Of a stretch of 64,000 nt of DNA, positions 18,156 to 27,010 are shown in pieces. The notes beneath the pieces are model-generated. The model was not told the origin of the DNA. It did not search any database and saw only the letters and a list, made by a program, of their open reading frames with translations. Position 1 is the first letter of the stretch, and each line of letters opens with the position of its first letter. The stretch is taken from the NCBI RefSeq assembly GCF_009668025.1, contig NZ_WJXZ01000014.1:1583097-1647096 (forward strand), given 5' to 3'. The translations under genes and the position numbers were made by a program. Source of the DNA: Larkinella terrae (GTDB lineage: Bacteria; Bacteroidota; Bacteroidia; Cytophagales; Spirosomataceae).

Positions 18156-19288
18156 AAATCTTTCATTTTATCGAAGAATCCCTTTTCGTTTTTGCCCGGT
18201 TTGGGCTGAAAGTTCGGGGAGTTTCGCAGTCGCTCCAAAATATTGCGCTCTTCCGAGCTGAGGTTTTTGGGCGTCCAGATGTTGATGTGAATGAGCTGGT
18301 CACCCCGCCCATAGCCATTCAATTCCTTGATTCCCTTGCCTTTCAGTCGCAGGATTTTACCCCCCTGGGTTCCCGGTTCGAGCGTAATCCGCGCCCGGCC
18401 GTCGATGGTCGGTACTTCAACGGAGGTTCCCAAAGCTGCATCGACAAAGTTGACGTGCAGGTCAAAAACCACATTGTTGCCATCGCGTTTCAGGTTATCG
18501 TCTTCCTCTTCTTCCACCACAATCAGCAAATCACCGGCCACGCCCCCACGCGGAGGAACGTTGCCTTTGCCGGTTACAGAAAGCTGAATGCCTTCGGCAA
18601 CACCGGCCGGAATCTTGATCGGAATGACATCCTCCTGCAACAGACGACCTTCGCCGAAACACGTATCGCACCGATCTGTCACCATCTTGCCCTCGCCATT
18701 ACAGGTCGGGCAGGTGCTGGTCGAAACCATCTGGCCCAGCATGGTATTCACCACTTTCCGAACCTGACCCGATCCATTACAGGTGTTACAGGTCGTAACT
18801 GCCGTTCCGTTTTTGGAGCCGTTGCCCCCGCAGGTCGTACAGGAAACGTGCCGTTTTACCTTGATTTTTTTCTCGACGCCGTTGGCAATTTCCTGAAGAT
18901 TCAGCTTCAGCTTGATTCGAAGGTCCGAACCGCGCCGGACACGCCGACCCTGTTGCTGACCACCACGGCCGAAGAAACTGCCAAACGGGCTATCGTCGCC
19001 AAAAATATCGCCAAACTGGGAGAAAATGTCATCCATGGACTGGGCACCACCGCCCGCTCCGTTCATACCGGCATGGCCAAACTGGTCGTAACGTGCTTTT
19101 TTCTGCGGATCGCTCAACACATCGTACGCTTCAGCGGCTTCCTTAAACTTATCTTCAGCGGTGGGATCATCCGGATTTTTGTCCGGGTGATACTTAATGG
19201 CCATCTTCCGATACGCCTTTTTGACCTCCTCCGCCGAAGCGTTCTTGTCGACCCCCAGTATTTCGTAATAATCTCGTTTCGTAGCCAT
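18146..19288 (-). CDS. dnaJ: chaperone DnaJ
   Basis: Hsp40 co-chaperone that delivers substrates to DnaK and stimulates its ATPase. The best start is the ATG at 19286-19288 ([13 protein letters not shown]), giving 380 residues; an upstream in-frame start would add eight unlikely residues. The J domain includes [10 protein letters not shown] (HPD motif). A Gly/Phe-rich linker ([23 protein letters not shown]) follows. Four zinc-binding CxxCxGxG repeats are intact ([32 protein letters not shown]), and then the substrate-binding C-terminal domains. It lies 92 bases downstream of grpE on the same strand. The final codons lie inside a terminator hairpin. Confidence 0.97.
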   Translation of the reverse strand: MATKRDYYEILGVDKNASAEEVKKAYRKMAIKYHPDKNPDDPTAEDKFKEAAEAYDVLSDPQKKARYDQFGHAGMNGAGGGAQSMDDIFSQFGDIFGDDSPFGSFFGRGGQQQGRRVRRGSDLRIKLKLNLQEIANGVEKKIKVKRHVSCTTCGGNGSKNGTAVTTCNTCNGSGQVRKVVNTMLGQMVSTSTCPTCNGEGKMVTDRCDTCFGEGRLLQEDVIPIKIPAGVAEGIQLSVTGKGNVPPRGGVAGDLLIVVEEEEDDNLKRDGNNVVFDLHVNFVDAALGTSVEVPTIDGRARITLEPGTQGGKILRLKGKGIKELNGYGRGDQLIHINIWTPKNLSSEERNILERLRNSPNFQPKPGKNEKGFFDKMKDFFH

Positions 19289-19380
19289 TATCGTTCTTAG
19301 AAAAAACAACAATCAGGCTGAACAGAATGAATTAATTTCTCATCCTCTTCAGCCTGATTACTGCGTCATATCGTTATCGT

Positions 19381-19980
19381 TCAGGAGCCTAAAATCACTT
19401 TTGCAAACCGGATTACCTTGTCGTTCAGGTGATACCCTTTTTCGGTTTCATCAATGATTTTTCCTTTCAGATCATCACTGGGAGCGGGAAACTGAGTAAT
19501 GGCCTCGTGTAAATCCGGGTTGAAAACCTGGCCAACGGATTCCATCGGTTTGACACCTTTAGACTCCAGTACTTTATAAAATTTATTGAAGATTAACTTA
19601 ACACCTGCTCTCAGGGCTTCAACGTCCGACGCGGTTTCGGCCGCTTTCAGCGCCCGTTCAAAATCGTCGAGGACGGGCAGCAGCGCCACCAGCAATCCTT
19701 CGTTGGCATTGGAAATCAGGTCAATTTTTTCTTTGGCGGTCCGCCGGCGGAAGTTCTCAAAATCGGCATATAAACGCAGGTATTTGTCTTTCAGATCCCC
19801 CAGTTCGCCACTTACTTTATCGAACTCCGTCACTACGTTTTCGCCCGGTGTCTCGGCCGCCGTTTCCTCCGTCACATTGTCAGCCCCGTTTACGGTTTCG
19901 TCGGTTAAATCGACGACGTTATTGTCAGGTTGCTGCGATGATTCCGGTTCTTCGGTATTCAAAGTTTCTTTATTGTCCAT
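19381..19980 (-). CDS. grpE: nucleotide exchange factor GrpE
   Basis: Homodimeric exchange factor releasing ADP from DnaK, 199 residues from ATG 19980 (MDNKETLNTEEPESSQQ). The acidic, disordered N-terminus (1-60) precedes a long coiled-coil helix (GELGDLKDKYLRLYADFENFRRRTAKEK), a helical bundle and the beta domain with GVKPMESVGQVFNPDLHEAI and KGYHLNDKVIRFAKVILG. An in-frame ATG ten codons upstream (20010) gives a basic MWWRRNTTKR extension not typical of GrpE. The dnaK gene is not adjacent. Direct repeats upstream at 20022-20043 may be part of its control region. Confidence 0.95.
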   Translation of the reverse strand: MDNKETLNTEEPESSQQPDNNVVDLTDETVNGADNVTEETAAETPGENVVTEFDKVSGELGDLKDKYLRLYADFENFRRRTAKEKIDLISNANEGLLVALLPVLDDFERALKAAETASDVEALRAGVKLIFNKFYKVLESKGVKPMESVGQVFNPDLHEAITQFPAPSDDLKGKIIDETEKGYHLNDKVIRFAKVILGS

Positions 19981-20021
19981 ACGCTTGGTTGTATTTCGTC
20001 GCCACCACATAGTGCCTTAAA

Positions 20022-20043
20022 AGTTGCAAATTAGTTGCCAATT
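20022..20043. repeat. 11-bp tandem direct repeat upstream of grpE
   Basis: AGTTGCAAATT (20022-20032) is followed directly by AGTTGCCAATT (20033-20043), one mismatch in 11. A related word AGTTGGCATTT lies at 20059-20069. The repeat sits about 40 bases before the grpE start in the grpE/queG divergent region, at a spacing close to one helical turn, as an operator would be. Confidence 0.5.
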
Positions 20044-20090
20044 TTTAGAATACTGACAAGTTGGCATTTTTATTCATGAACCTGCCCGCT

Positions 20091-20098
20091 TAAATTTG
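20091..20098 (+). promoter_or_regulatory. possible -7 box TAAATTTG of queG
   Basis: Exact TAnnTTTG match 74 bases before the chosen queG start at 20173 and only 8 before the longer alternative start at 20107. This argues for the shorter protein. Confidence 0.4.
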
Positions 20099-20172
20099 AC
20101 AGAAAAGTGCTGAATGTGTCAGGCTTGATTCAAAAAGAACGCGGCATTTCAGCGCAAGGTTCACCCGGTTTT

Positions 20173-21108
20173 ATGCTCGAATTGATTCAAAAACGGACCC
20201 AACTCATCAAAGCCAAAGCTGCCGAGCTGGGCTTCGATTTCTGCGGGGTTTCCAAAGCTGAGTTTCTGGAAGAGGAAGCGCCCCGGCTGGAAACCTGGCT
20301 CAATCGGCAGATGAACGGTCGGATGGGATACATGGCGAACCATTTCGACAAGCGGCTCGATCCCCGGCTGCTGGTCGAAGGTGCCAAATCCGTGGTAACG
20401 GTTTTATTAAATTATTACCCCGAAAAAACCGTAGCGGAAATTGATGGTTATAAAATCTCGAAATACGCCTACGGTACTGATTATCATTTTGTTATTAAAG
20501 ATAAACTGAAAGATTTGCTGGCTTACGTCCACGACGAAATTGGCGACGTCAACGGGCGGATTTTTGTCGATTCGGCACCGGTTATGGACAAAGTCTGGGC
20601 CAAAAAAAGCGGTTTGGGCTGGGTCGGAAAACACACCAATCTGATTACCCGCGAGATGGGCAGTTTTGTCTTTATTGGGGAAATGATTCTCGACCTGGAA
20701 CTGGTGGCCGACGGGCCGATGGCTGATTATTGCGGCACCTGCACCCGCTGCATTGACGCCTGCCCGACGGACGCCATCACCGATCCGTACGTGGTCGATG
20801 GTAGCAAATGCATTTCGTATTTTACCATTGAGCTGAAAGACGCCATTCCCGACGAAGTGAAGGGAAAGTTCGAAAACTGGATTTTTGGCTGTGACATTTG
20901 CCAGGACGTCTGCCCCTGGAACCGGTTTTCCCGGCCGCATCAGACCCCAGCTTTCGACCCGAATCCGGCCTTGGCTGACTTTAAAAAAGCCGATTGGGAG
21001 GAAATTACGCAGGATATTTTTCAGGAAATCTTCCGCCGTTCCGCCGTGAAACGTACAAAACTGGAGGGCCTAAAGCGAAATATTGCCTTTGTAAAACTGA
21101 ATGACTGA
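20173..21108 (+). CDS. queG: epoxyqueuosine reductase QueG
   Basis: Cobalamin- and iron-sulfur-dependent enzyme that performs the last step of queuosine biosynthesis in tRNA wobble positions. It has 311 residues from ATG 20173. The N-terminal domain contains the conserved catalytic Asp in FVDSAP (D133) and the [10 protein letters not shown] segment. Two 4Fe-4S clusters are supplied by C187, C190, C193, C197 ([12 protein letters not shown]) and C213, C240, C243, C247 ([11 protein letters not shown]). The C-terminal HEAT-like region of longer homologues is absent, as in many short QueG proteins. A 31-nt repeat hairpin starts 10 bases after the stop. Confidence 0.95.
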   Translation: MLELIQKRTQLIKAKAAELGFDFCGVSKAEFLEEEAPRLETWLNRQMNGRMGYMANHFDKRLDPRLLVEGAKSVVTVLLNYYPEKTVAEIDGYKISKYAYGTDYHFVIKDKLKDLLAYVHDEIGDVNGRIFVDSAPVMDKVWAKKSGLGWVGKHTNLITREMGSFVFIGEMILDLELVADGPMADYCGTCTRCIDACPTDAITDPYVVDGSKCISYFTIELKDAIPDEVKGKFENWIFGCDICQDVCPWNRFSRPHQTPAFDPNPALADFKKADWEEITQDIFQEIFRRSAVKRTKLEGLKRNIAFVKLND

Positions 21109-21117
21109 GTAGCCCAG

Positions 21118-21148
21118 CCCTGACAGCGGTTGAAAACCCTGTCAGCGG
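21118..21148 (+). repeat. 31-nt bulged hairpin element, copy 1
   Basis: Two 12-mers, CCCTGACAGCGG (21118-21129) and CCCTGTCAGCGG (21137-21148), are separated by 7 bases (ttgaaaa). Read as one strand it folds into CC, CTGACAG, a bulged C, GGTT, loop GAA, AACC, CTGTCAG, a second bulged C, GG. It lies between the convergent ends of queG and the dehydratase gene. Two more copies are at 61825-61855 and 61981-62011. Confidence 0.88.
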
Positions 21149-21177
21149 CAACGATATTCAACCAGTTATGCCGGCGA

Positions 21178-22140
21178 TCAAAACGGCAATTTACCCAGAT
21201 CGACATTGCCACCAGTGAGAATGATGCCTACTTTTTGTCCGGCAAACTGCTCCTTGTTTTTCAGCAAAGCTGCCAGCGGAACCGCGCAGGAGGGTTCGAT
21301 GATGATCTTCATCCGTTCCCAGACCAGTCGCATGGCGGCAATGATCTCGGCATCTGAAACCGTCAGAATATCCGTAACATGGTTGCGAATGTAACCCAGC
21401 GTCCGCTCGCTTAAACTGGTCATCAGACCGTCGGCGATGGTTTTTATATAGGGCGCTTTTTCTACTTTGCCACTATTGAAAGACAATACGGCATCGGCCG
21501 CGCCTTCCGGTTCTCCGGCAATCACTTTGGTTCGGGGGCTGAGGTAATGCGTTGCCAACGCCGTCCCACTGAGCAAACCGCCCCCGCCGACCGGGGCCAT
21601 GATGACGTCAAAAAACAAATCAAAATCGGCGTCTTCGATCAGCTCTTTAGCGGCTGTTGCCTGTCCGGCAATTACCCGGTCATCGTCGAACGGGTGGACC
21701 AGAACCGCTCCCGTGCGCTCAATGACCTCCTGAACACCGGCTTCGCGGGCTTCGAGCGTAGGCTCACATTCGATAATTTCGGCACCGTACCCTTTTACAG
21801 CGTCTTTCTTGACCTGAGGAGCGGTTTTAGGCATTACAATGATCGCTTTTGTACCAACCTGCCGGGCCGCAAACGCCACCGCCTGGGCGTGATTTCCCGA
21901 CGAATGCGTGGTGACCGGACCCATCGGACGGCCATGATACCGCTCCTGCTCCGAAAGTTGCAGAATGGCATTCAGCCCGCCCCGCGCCTTGAACGCTCCG
22001 ATTTTCTGAAAATTCTCCGGTTTAAAATAAATATCGACGCCACTGATTTCATTGATTGTGCGGTTCGTCAGAATTGGAGTTCGGTGGATGTGCGCCCGGA
22101 TGCGGTCGTGGGCCGCCTGAATGGTATCAAGAGTTATCAT
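21178..22140 (-). CDS. PLP-dependent threonine/serine dehydratase (serine racemase-like)
   Basis: Fold-type II PLP enzyme that deaminates threonine or serine to a 2-oxoacid, or racemises serine; 320 residues, cytosolic. K51 in GAFKARGG is the Schiff-base lysine, SSGNHAQA (79-86) holds the carboxylate and GGGGL (184-188) the PLP phosphate. It lacks the C-terminal ACT-like regulatory domain of biosynthetic IlvA, so it is a short catabolic type, closer to serine racemase and threo-3-hydroxyaspartate ammonia-lyase; sequence alone does not decide. The upstream gene, 31 bases away on the same strand, encodes a lipoprotein hydrolase. Confidence 0.9.
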   Translation of the reverse strand: MITLDTIQAAHDRIRAHIHRTPILTNRTINEISGVDIYFKPENFQKIGAFKARGGLNAILQLSEQERYHGRPMGPVTTHSSGNHAQAVAFAARQVGTKAIIVMPKTAPQVKKDAVKGYGAEIIECEPTLEAREAGVQEVIERTGAVLVHPFDDDRVIAGQATAAKELIEDADFDLFFDVIMAPVGGGGLLSGTALATHYLSPRTKVIAGEPEGAADAVLSFNSGKVEKAPYIKTIADGLMTSLSERTLGYIRNHVTDILTVSDAEIIAAMRLVWERMKIIIEPSCAVPLAALLKNKEQFAGQKVGIILTGGNVDLGKLPF

Positions 22141-22161
22141 TTGATTTTTGGGTGGTCCTGT

Positions 22162-22185
22162 AGAAACGCGATTAATCGCGTCTCT
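22162..22185. repeat. word-like palindrome that supplies the stop of the hydrolase gene
   Basis: The perfect palindrome acgcgattaatcgcgt (22166-22181) extends to aga/tct with one mismatch on each side. The minus-strand stop codon TAA (22172-22174) and the final codons for RRD of the lipoprotein hydrolase lie inside it. Confidence 0.8.
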
Positions 22186-23020
22186 GCTGCAAAATTAAAT
22201 TTTTAACCATTCCGGTGTGGGAATTCGTGATCAGATGTCCCGCGTCGGGCAGAAAAATGAATTCGGCCGGTTTTCCGGCCAATACCTTTCTGGCATAATC
22301 CAGATTTGAAGGATCGACCAGCCAGTCCTTACCACCCTGCATGAGCGTCACCGGCACTTTCAGGGTGGGCCACAAGGGTTCAAGTTGCTTCAATTCAGCG
22401 ATGTGCGTGTATTTTTCGGCCGTTGCCAGATTAATATGGCGATCCATAAACCACTGAACCGGAGCCATTTTGCCCCATTTCGAGAACCAGAAAAACTTCT
22501 CTTTTTCCGGGTCCAGTGGCGACGAAATCAGGAAAAGGTGTTTAATGCGACTGGGATACAACATCGCCAGGCGCGCGGCAATGGGTGCGCCGTACGACCG
22601 ACCCAAAACGACCGCCGGTTTTCCGGAGTGGTTCAGGTTCAGGGCATGCGCAATCCACTGCGCCTGCTTGGTGATGGACGTAACGGCTTTGCGGCCTTTG
22701 CGGGATTTTCCGTAACCCGGCCGGTCGACGGATAAGATGTGAAACCGGGAATACAAGGAACTGTCATCAATCATGCGGAGGTACCCGTACCAGGAGCCCG
22801 GCGCGCCGTGAATCAACAGCAGGGGCGGTAATGTATCTGAGCCAACGCTGGCAACGAACAGTTTCAGACTGTCATTCTCGATTGTGAAGAAAGTCGGTTT
22901 AACAGCTTTGTTGGCAAAATGCGCCTGAATCTGCCGGTCGCTCATGCGCCATTTCCGGAAAAAACAACCGCTGAGACTCGTAATTAGCAGGAGAAGGAGG
23001 AAATAATTAAAGAATTTCAC
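22172..23020 (-). CDS. alpha/beta-hydrolase lipoprotein
   Basis: Membrane-anchored alpha/beta-hydrolase fold protein, 282 residues. The signal segment LLLLLITSLSGC has a lipobox with C19 as the likely lipidated residue. The oxyanion element LLIHGAPGSWYGY, the strand LSVDRPGYGKS, nucleophile S142 in LGRSYGA, an acid in GGKDWLVD (D232 or D236) and H262 in PDAGHLI form a complete triad. The nucleophile elbow reads G-R-S-Y-G, within the family's G-x-S-x-G. Substrate unknown. The last residues come from a palindromic sequence, so the natural C-terminus may have been altered. Confidence 0.85.
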   Translation of the reverse strand: MKFFNYFLLLLLITSLSGCFFRKWRMSDRQIQAHFANKAVKPTFFTIENDSLKLFVASVGSDTLPPLLLIHGAPGSWYGYLRMIDDSSLYSRFHILSVDRPGYGKSRKGRKAVTSITKQAQWIAHALNLNHSGKPAVVLGRSYGAPIAARLAMLYPSRIKHLFLISSPLDPEKEKFFWFSKWGKMAPVQWFMDRHINLATAEKYTHIAELKQLEPLWPTLKVPVTLMQGGKDWLVDPSNLDYARKVLAGKPAEFIFLPDAGHLITNSHTGMVKNLILQQRRD

Positions 23021-23164
23021 AAAAACACTGAATAGAAATAAATGAGTTACGGTTTTCTGGTTTCGGTATACGGTAAAGTATTGCTTTCGGCCGATTGGTT
23101 ATTCAAAAAAGAACGCGTCAGCCACCGAAATCATATACTGAAAACCGTAAACCTCGTCAATACA

Positions 23165-23641
23165 TTAGAACAAACTCAACTGACCGTTGGAAACCTGCTC
23201 GTGTTCCAGCAGCCATTTTTTGCGGCCTAAACCTCCCGCGTAGCCCGTTAAATCGCCATTGGAACCGATAATTCGGTGGCAGGGAATAATGATCCAGATC
23301 GGATTTCTACCGTTGGCCGCGGCCACCGCCCGAATGGCTTTTTCGTCGCCCAGACGTCGGGTTAATTCCATGTACGACATCGTTTTTCCGTACGGCACTT
23401 CCCGGAGCATCTGCCAGACCGCCCGCTGAAAAGGCGTCCCGTGTGGGCGTAGAGGAAGATCAAACGACCGGCGACGGTTCAGAAAATATTCTTCCAACTG
23501 CCGCGCGCACTTGTGCAGCACTGCCGGAACAAAAGGGGAATCCAAACCGGGTTCGTTGCTGACCCGAACACTCGAAATGCCATCTTCATTGCCGCTGATG
23601 ACCGCAAGTCCAACCGGCGTATGGATTGTAGTCGTATACAT
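23165..23641 (-). CDS. ogt: methylated-DNA-[protein]-cysteine S-methyltransferase
   Basis: Suicide DNA-repair protein that moves the alkyl group from O6-alkylguanine or O4-alkylthymine to its own cysteine. It has 158 residues. The acceptor C121 sits in IIIPCHRIIGSNGDLTGYAGGL, and the DNA-binding helix region (GTPFQRAVWQMLREVPYGKTMSYMELTRRLG) with its arginine finger area is intact. There is no Ada N-terminal zinc domain, so it is a stand-alone Ogt/MGMT type. Confidence 0.95.
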   Translation of the reverse strand: MYTTTIHTPVGLAVISGNEDGISSVRVSNEPGLDSPFVPAVLHKCARQLEEYFLNRRRSFDLPLRPHGTPFQRAVWQMLREVPYGKTMSYMELTRRLGDEKAIRAVAAANGRNPIWIIIPCHRIIGSNGDLTGYAGGLGRKKWLLEHEQVSNGQLSLF

Positions 23642-23753
23642 GTTCGTAGTTTCAGGTTACAAGTACCAATCTACAGAAAATCAGACAAAAAAAGACAGAC
23701 CCCATTTGGAATCTGTCGATAAATTCTTGGAAGCAGTGGAAAACGGAACGGAC

Positions 23754-24980
23754 TTACTTAGCCGCAAATCGCCTGATGGTGCCATTGCTGTGATCCAGCA
23801 GATACATTTCCTGATTAGCGTCTTCGCCGAAAGCAGAAACCGGGCCACCGTCCGTGCTGACCAACTGATTACCGGTTTTTTTGTCGCCTTCAAAACTGAG
23901 CGCCCAAACCTTTCCACTACCAAAATCCGCAAAAATGTATTTCCCTTGCAGATCGGGAAGGCTTTTGCCACGGTAGACGACGCCCCCCGTAACCGAAACG
24001 CCCTCAGCGCGGGGATACTGGTGGATCGGTTCAACAAGCTGGCCCTGATTGCAGTTATTTTGCGGATTAAAACACTCCTGGCCTTCTTTCAGCCGCCAGC
24101 CGTAATTACCGCCTTTTTTAATGATATCGATCTCTTCAAGGGTGTTCTGGCCCACATCGCCCGCCCAGAGCTGACCGGTTTCCTTGTCAAAACTAAACCG
24201 CCAGGGATTCCGTAGCCCATAAGCATAAATTTCAGGAAACGCACTCGCGTTGCCCACAAACGGATTATCGGCCGGAATACCATAGTTGCCTTTATCGGTT
24301 TTGTTGACATCGATCCGCAGGATTTTCCCCAGCATGGTTTTGAGGTTCTGCCCGTTGTTTTGCGGATCACCGCCACTGCCACCGTCGCCCGCGGCTATAT
24401 AAAGAAAACCGTCCGGCCCGAAAGCCAGTTTGCCGCCATTATGATTGGAATAGGGCTGCTCAAATTTGAACAGAACCGTTTCCGTTGTAGCATCCACTTT
24501 GTTGGAACCGGGCGTTGCCTTGTACCGGGCAATGACGGTTTCGCGCGGATTATTTTTGGTGTAGTTGACGAAGAAATAACCGTTCTGCTTGAAATCCGGA
24601 TGAAAAGCCAGGCCCAGCAGGCCCATTTCACCGCCGGAAGCGACTTTATTGGTAATATCTAAATACGTATCAGCGGTTTTGACCGATGCACTATTTTCAA
24701 AAACGCGAATCCGACCTTCCTGCTCCACCAGGAACAGGTGATTAGTGCCGTCGCCCGAATGGGTAAGCTCGACGGGCTGCGTAAATTTTAGTGCAGGAAA
24801 TGCGTTCTCCAGTTGAACAGTCGGAGGAGTGGTGACCACCGGCGCGTCGACGATTTTATCTTCATCGTCCTCGCGCGGCTGGCAGGCCAGCGACACCAGG
24901 AAGGCGAAGCTGACGGTGGCTGCCAGGGAGCTGCACAGCGTAATGGCCGTTTTTTTGAGGTACGACATCGTAGTCTTCAT
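23754..24980 (-). CDS. PQQ-dependent sugar dehydrogenase family lipoprotein, copy 1
   Basis: Six-bladed beta-propeller of the soluble glucose dehydrogenase/YliI family (GSDH, PF07995) that oxidises aldoses with PQQ. A lipobox near VSLAC suggests anchoring to a membrane. Motifs include GEMGLLGLAFHPDFKQNG, YSNHNGGKLAFGPDGFLYIAAGDGG, NPWRFSFD, GDVGQN and GGNYGWRLKEG. Three in-frame ATG codons (25001, 24980, 24968) precede the signal sequence; I chose the middle one (MKTTMSYLKK). A paralogue of nearly the same length lies at 38604-39818. No PQQ biosynthesis genes are in the window, so the cofactor would have to come from elsewhere. Confidence 0.88.
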   Translation of the reverse strand: MKTTMSYLKKTAITLCSSLAATVSFAFLVSLACQPREDDEDKIVDAPVVTTPPTVQLENAFPALKFTQPVELTHSGDGTNHLFLVEQEGRIRVFENSASVKTADTYLDITNKVASGGEMGLLGLAFHPDFKQNGYFFVNYTKNNPRETVIARYKATPGSNKVDATTETVLFKFEQPYSNHNGGKLAFGPDGFLYIAAGDGGSGGDPQNNGQNLKTMLGKILRIDVNKTDKGNYGIPADNPFVGNASAFPEIYAYGLRNPWRFSFDKETGQLWAGDVGQNTLEEIDIIKKGGNYGWRLKEGQECFNPQNNCNQGQLVEPIHQYPRAEGVSVTGGVVYRGKSLPDLQGKYIFADFGSGKVWALSFEGDKKTGNQLVSTDGGPVSAFGEDANQEMYLLDHSNGTIRRFAAK

Positions 24981-25261
24981 TAAGTTCGTTATATTCGTCA
25001 TAGCAAGTTTTTGTCCAAAGCAGCTGGCGAACTTTTTGGCAGTGTTTTTGTTTCTTTTTCAACGATTTAGCCCAAGTATTGTTGCCGATGCCCGTTTCCG
25101 AATCAAATCGCTGTTGTTGTTGCCATTCCACGGATTTGGGGCGGGTGATACACAGTTGGTTCTTAGCTGGTTACCCTTCGAAAGAAGGTTTTTTTTTGCG
25201 TTTCAGCTGAACTACCCGATCGAATTGACTCTATCTATAGACTTTACCCTTTATTGCTCCC

Positions 25262-26086
25262 ATGACTCCTGCCGAACAGCAACAATTCTTTGAACGGATG
25301 GCCACTCAAAACGCCAGTTTTCGGTATTACCTGCCTTCCAAGCCTGATGTAGGCCGATTTATCGACAACCTGATTCGGTTTTTGTTTCCGATTACGCAGG
25401 ATTGCCGGGCGTTTACGGTCAGTACGGCCGACACCTACCGGGATCTGAATGACAAGCTTTCCTGCCTGTTAAAACCGCTGAAAGAACATCTGCCGGTTGA
25501 TCGGGAAGTGATCGTTGAGCGGTTTTTCGATCTGTTGCCCAATACGTATGATGAATTGTTGCTGGATTCTCAGGCCATTGCGGCTTTTGATCCGGCGGCA
25601 TCGGGAGTTGAGGAGGTAATTGCGATTTATCCGGGTTTCTACGCCATCGCGGTTTACCGGATTGCGCACGTTCTGACGGATCTGGAGGTCCCACTTCTGC
25701 CCCGGATGATGACCGAATACGCCCACAGCCACACGGGCATCGATATTCACCCCAACGCCGAAATTGGCTCGTCGTTTTTTGTCGACCACGGAACGGGCGT
25801 CGTCATTGGTGAAACGGCGGTTATTGGTAGTAATGTGAAACTGTATCAGGGCGTTACGCTGGGGGCAACCAACGTAGCCAAGTCGATGGCGTCGAAAAAG
25901 CGCCACCCGACCATCGAAGACAATGTCATTATTTACGCCAACGCCACAATTCTCGGTGGCCGAACCGTCGTCGGTCATGACTCGGTAATTGGTGGGAACG
26001 TCTGGTTAACCCAGAGCATTGAACCATATTCGCTGGTTTATCACACGAGCCAGATCGAAGTGCGGTCGCTGACAACGGAACATTAA
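25262..26086 (+). CDS. cysE: serine O-acetyltransferase (EpsC/CysE type)
   Basis: Makes O-acetylserine from serine and acetyl-CoA, the first step of cysteine synthesis; 274 residues, cytosolic. The N-terminal helical domain (1-150) has the SATase pattern ([29 protein letters not shown]). The left-handed beta-helix follows with [32 protein letters not shown] and [10 protein letters not shown], including the catalytic Asp-His. The longer N-terminal helical part resembles the EpsC branch. It is not in an operon with cysK here. Confidence 0.92.
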   Translation: MTPAEQQQFFERMATQNASFRYYLPSKPDVGRFIDNLIRFLFPITQDCRAFTVSTADTYRDLNDKLSCLLKPLKEHLPVDREVIVERFFDLLPNTYDELLLDSQAIAAFDPAASGVEEVIAIYPGFYAIAVYRIAHVLTDLEVPLLPRMMTEYAHSHTGIDIHPNAEIGSSFFVDHGTGVVIGETAVIGSNVKLYQGVTLGATNVAKSMASKKRHPTIEDNVIIYANATILGGRTVVGHDSVIGGNVWLTQSIEPYSLVYHTSQIEVRSLTTEH

Positions 26087-26159
26087 CCTGTTAGTGGGTT
26101 TTAAATTTTTGGGTTTAGCGTTTAAGGTATTACGAAACTGCCTAAAATAGAGAACACCT

Positions 26160-26226
26160 CGCCCCCAACCCCCTAAAGGGGGCTTTCAACTCCGGATGAG
26201 AAGTCCCCTTCAGGGGGTTGGGGGCG
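26160..26226. repeat. 26-bp-arm inverted repeat of the 'ccccctaaaggggg' type
   Basis: The left arm (26160-26185, starting cgcccccaaccccct) and right arm (26201-26226, ending agggggttgggggcg) are reverse complements with two mismatches and a 15-base loop. Each arm also contains a smaller self-complementary core (cccccTAAAggggg type). It lies downstream of cysE, before the ECF sigma gene, both on the plus strand. Confidence 0.9.
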
Positions 26227-26359
26227 GACCTCAAAGTAGTTTAGACTGACCGCCATATTTGATCCTGTTTAGAAAATACGTACGGACAACAAAGGAACCC
26301 CAAACAAAAAATCGAGATGCGCGGGTGATTAATACCGGCTTCGTGGTATTAATGGCTAA

Positions 26360-26923
26360 ATGAAATTTGCCATGAACTGCATGTGTGATGAAAGCCTGAT
26401 GGAGTCGCTGCGCGCCGGAGAAACCTCGGCGTATGAATGGGTCTATAAAAAATACTATCCGTCGGTTGCACGGTTTGTTCAGCGAAACAGCGGAAACGAG
26501 GGCGATGCCGAAGATCTGTTTCAGGAATCTGTCCTGATTCTTTACCAGAAAATTGCCGCTCCGGATTTTCAGCTGACGTCAACGCTGAAAACCTTTCTGT
26601 TTTCGATTGCTAAAAATAACTGGCTCAAAAAACTGCGCGACGAAAAGCTGGTCACCGTTCCCGAAGATCAGTTGATTTCGATCCAGGATATTCAGGATTT
26701 TGCCTCCGAAGAGCCGTCACCCGAAGACGTTCAGCACGAACGGCTCAATGCCTGGATGGCTCGTATCACCGTTCATTGTCAGCGCGTTATCAAGTCGATA
26801 TATTTCTCCCACGAGCCGATGGACAACCTCATGGTGACAATGGGCTGGAAAAACCGGCACACCGCCGTGAACCAGAAATACAAATGCATTCAACAGTTGA
26901 AGCGCGCTTCGGAAATCGGATAA
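26360..26923 (+). CDS. ECF-family RNA polymerase sigma factor
   Basis: Alternative sigma-70 of the extracytoplasmic-function group, 187 residues or fewer. Region 2 reads AYEWVYKKYYPSVARFVQRNSGNEGDAEDLFQE and ILYQKI, with core-binding and -10 recognition elements. Region 4 (CQRVIKSIYFSHEPMDNLMVTMGWKN) is present but less canonical. The start is uncertain: ATG codons at 26360, 26372 and 26381 all precede MESLRAGE; the one at 26381 (MCDESL) fits homologue lengths best. No anti-sigma gene flanks it; the next gene encodes a thioredoxin. Confidence 0.88.
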   Translation: MKFAMNCMCDESLMESLRAGETSAYEWVYKKYYPSVARFVQRNSGNEGDAEDLFQESVLILYQKIAAPDFQLTSTLKTFLFSIAKNNWLKKLRDEKLVTVPEDQLISIQDIQDFASEEPSPEDVQHERLNAWMARITVHCQRVIKSIYFSHEPMDNLMVTMGWKNRHTAVNQKYKCIQQLKRASEIG

Positions 26924-27010
26924 AAGCGGTTTTTTCCGAAAAACTTTTTCAAAACGCGGGTGATTTTTGCCGTTTGCCGGAATAAACAGGTAAACAAATC
27001 ATTCAAACTG

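Noticed and set aside
18149-19300. Plus-strand frame of 383 codons over dnaJ
   Set aside because: Exact antisense shadow of dnaJ, caused by its codon bias; the minus-strand product has all DnaJ motifs.
23042-23230. Short plus-strand frame overlapping the end of ogt
   Set aside because: Its second half is antisense to ogt and its first half has no protein-like pattern.
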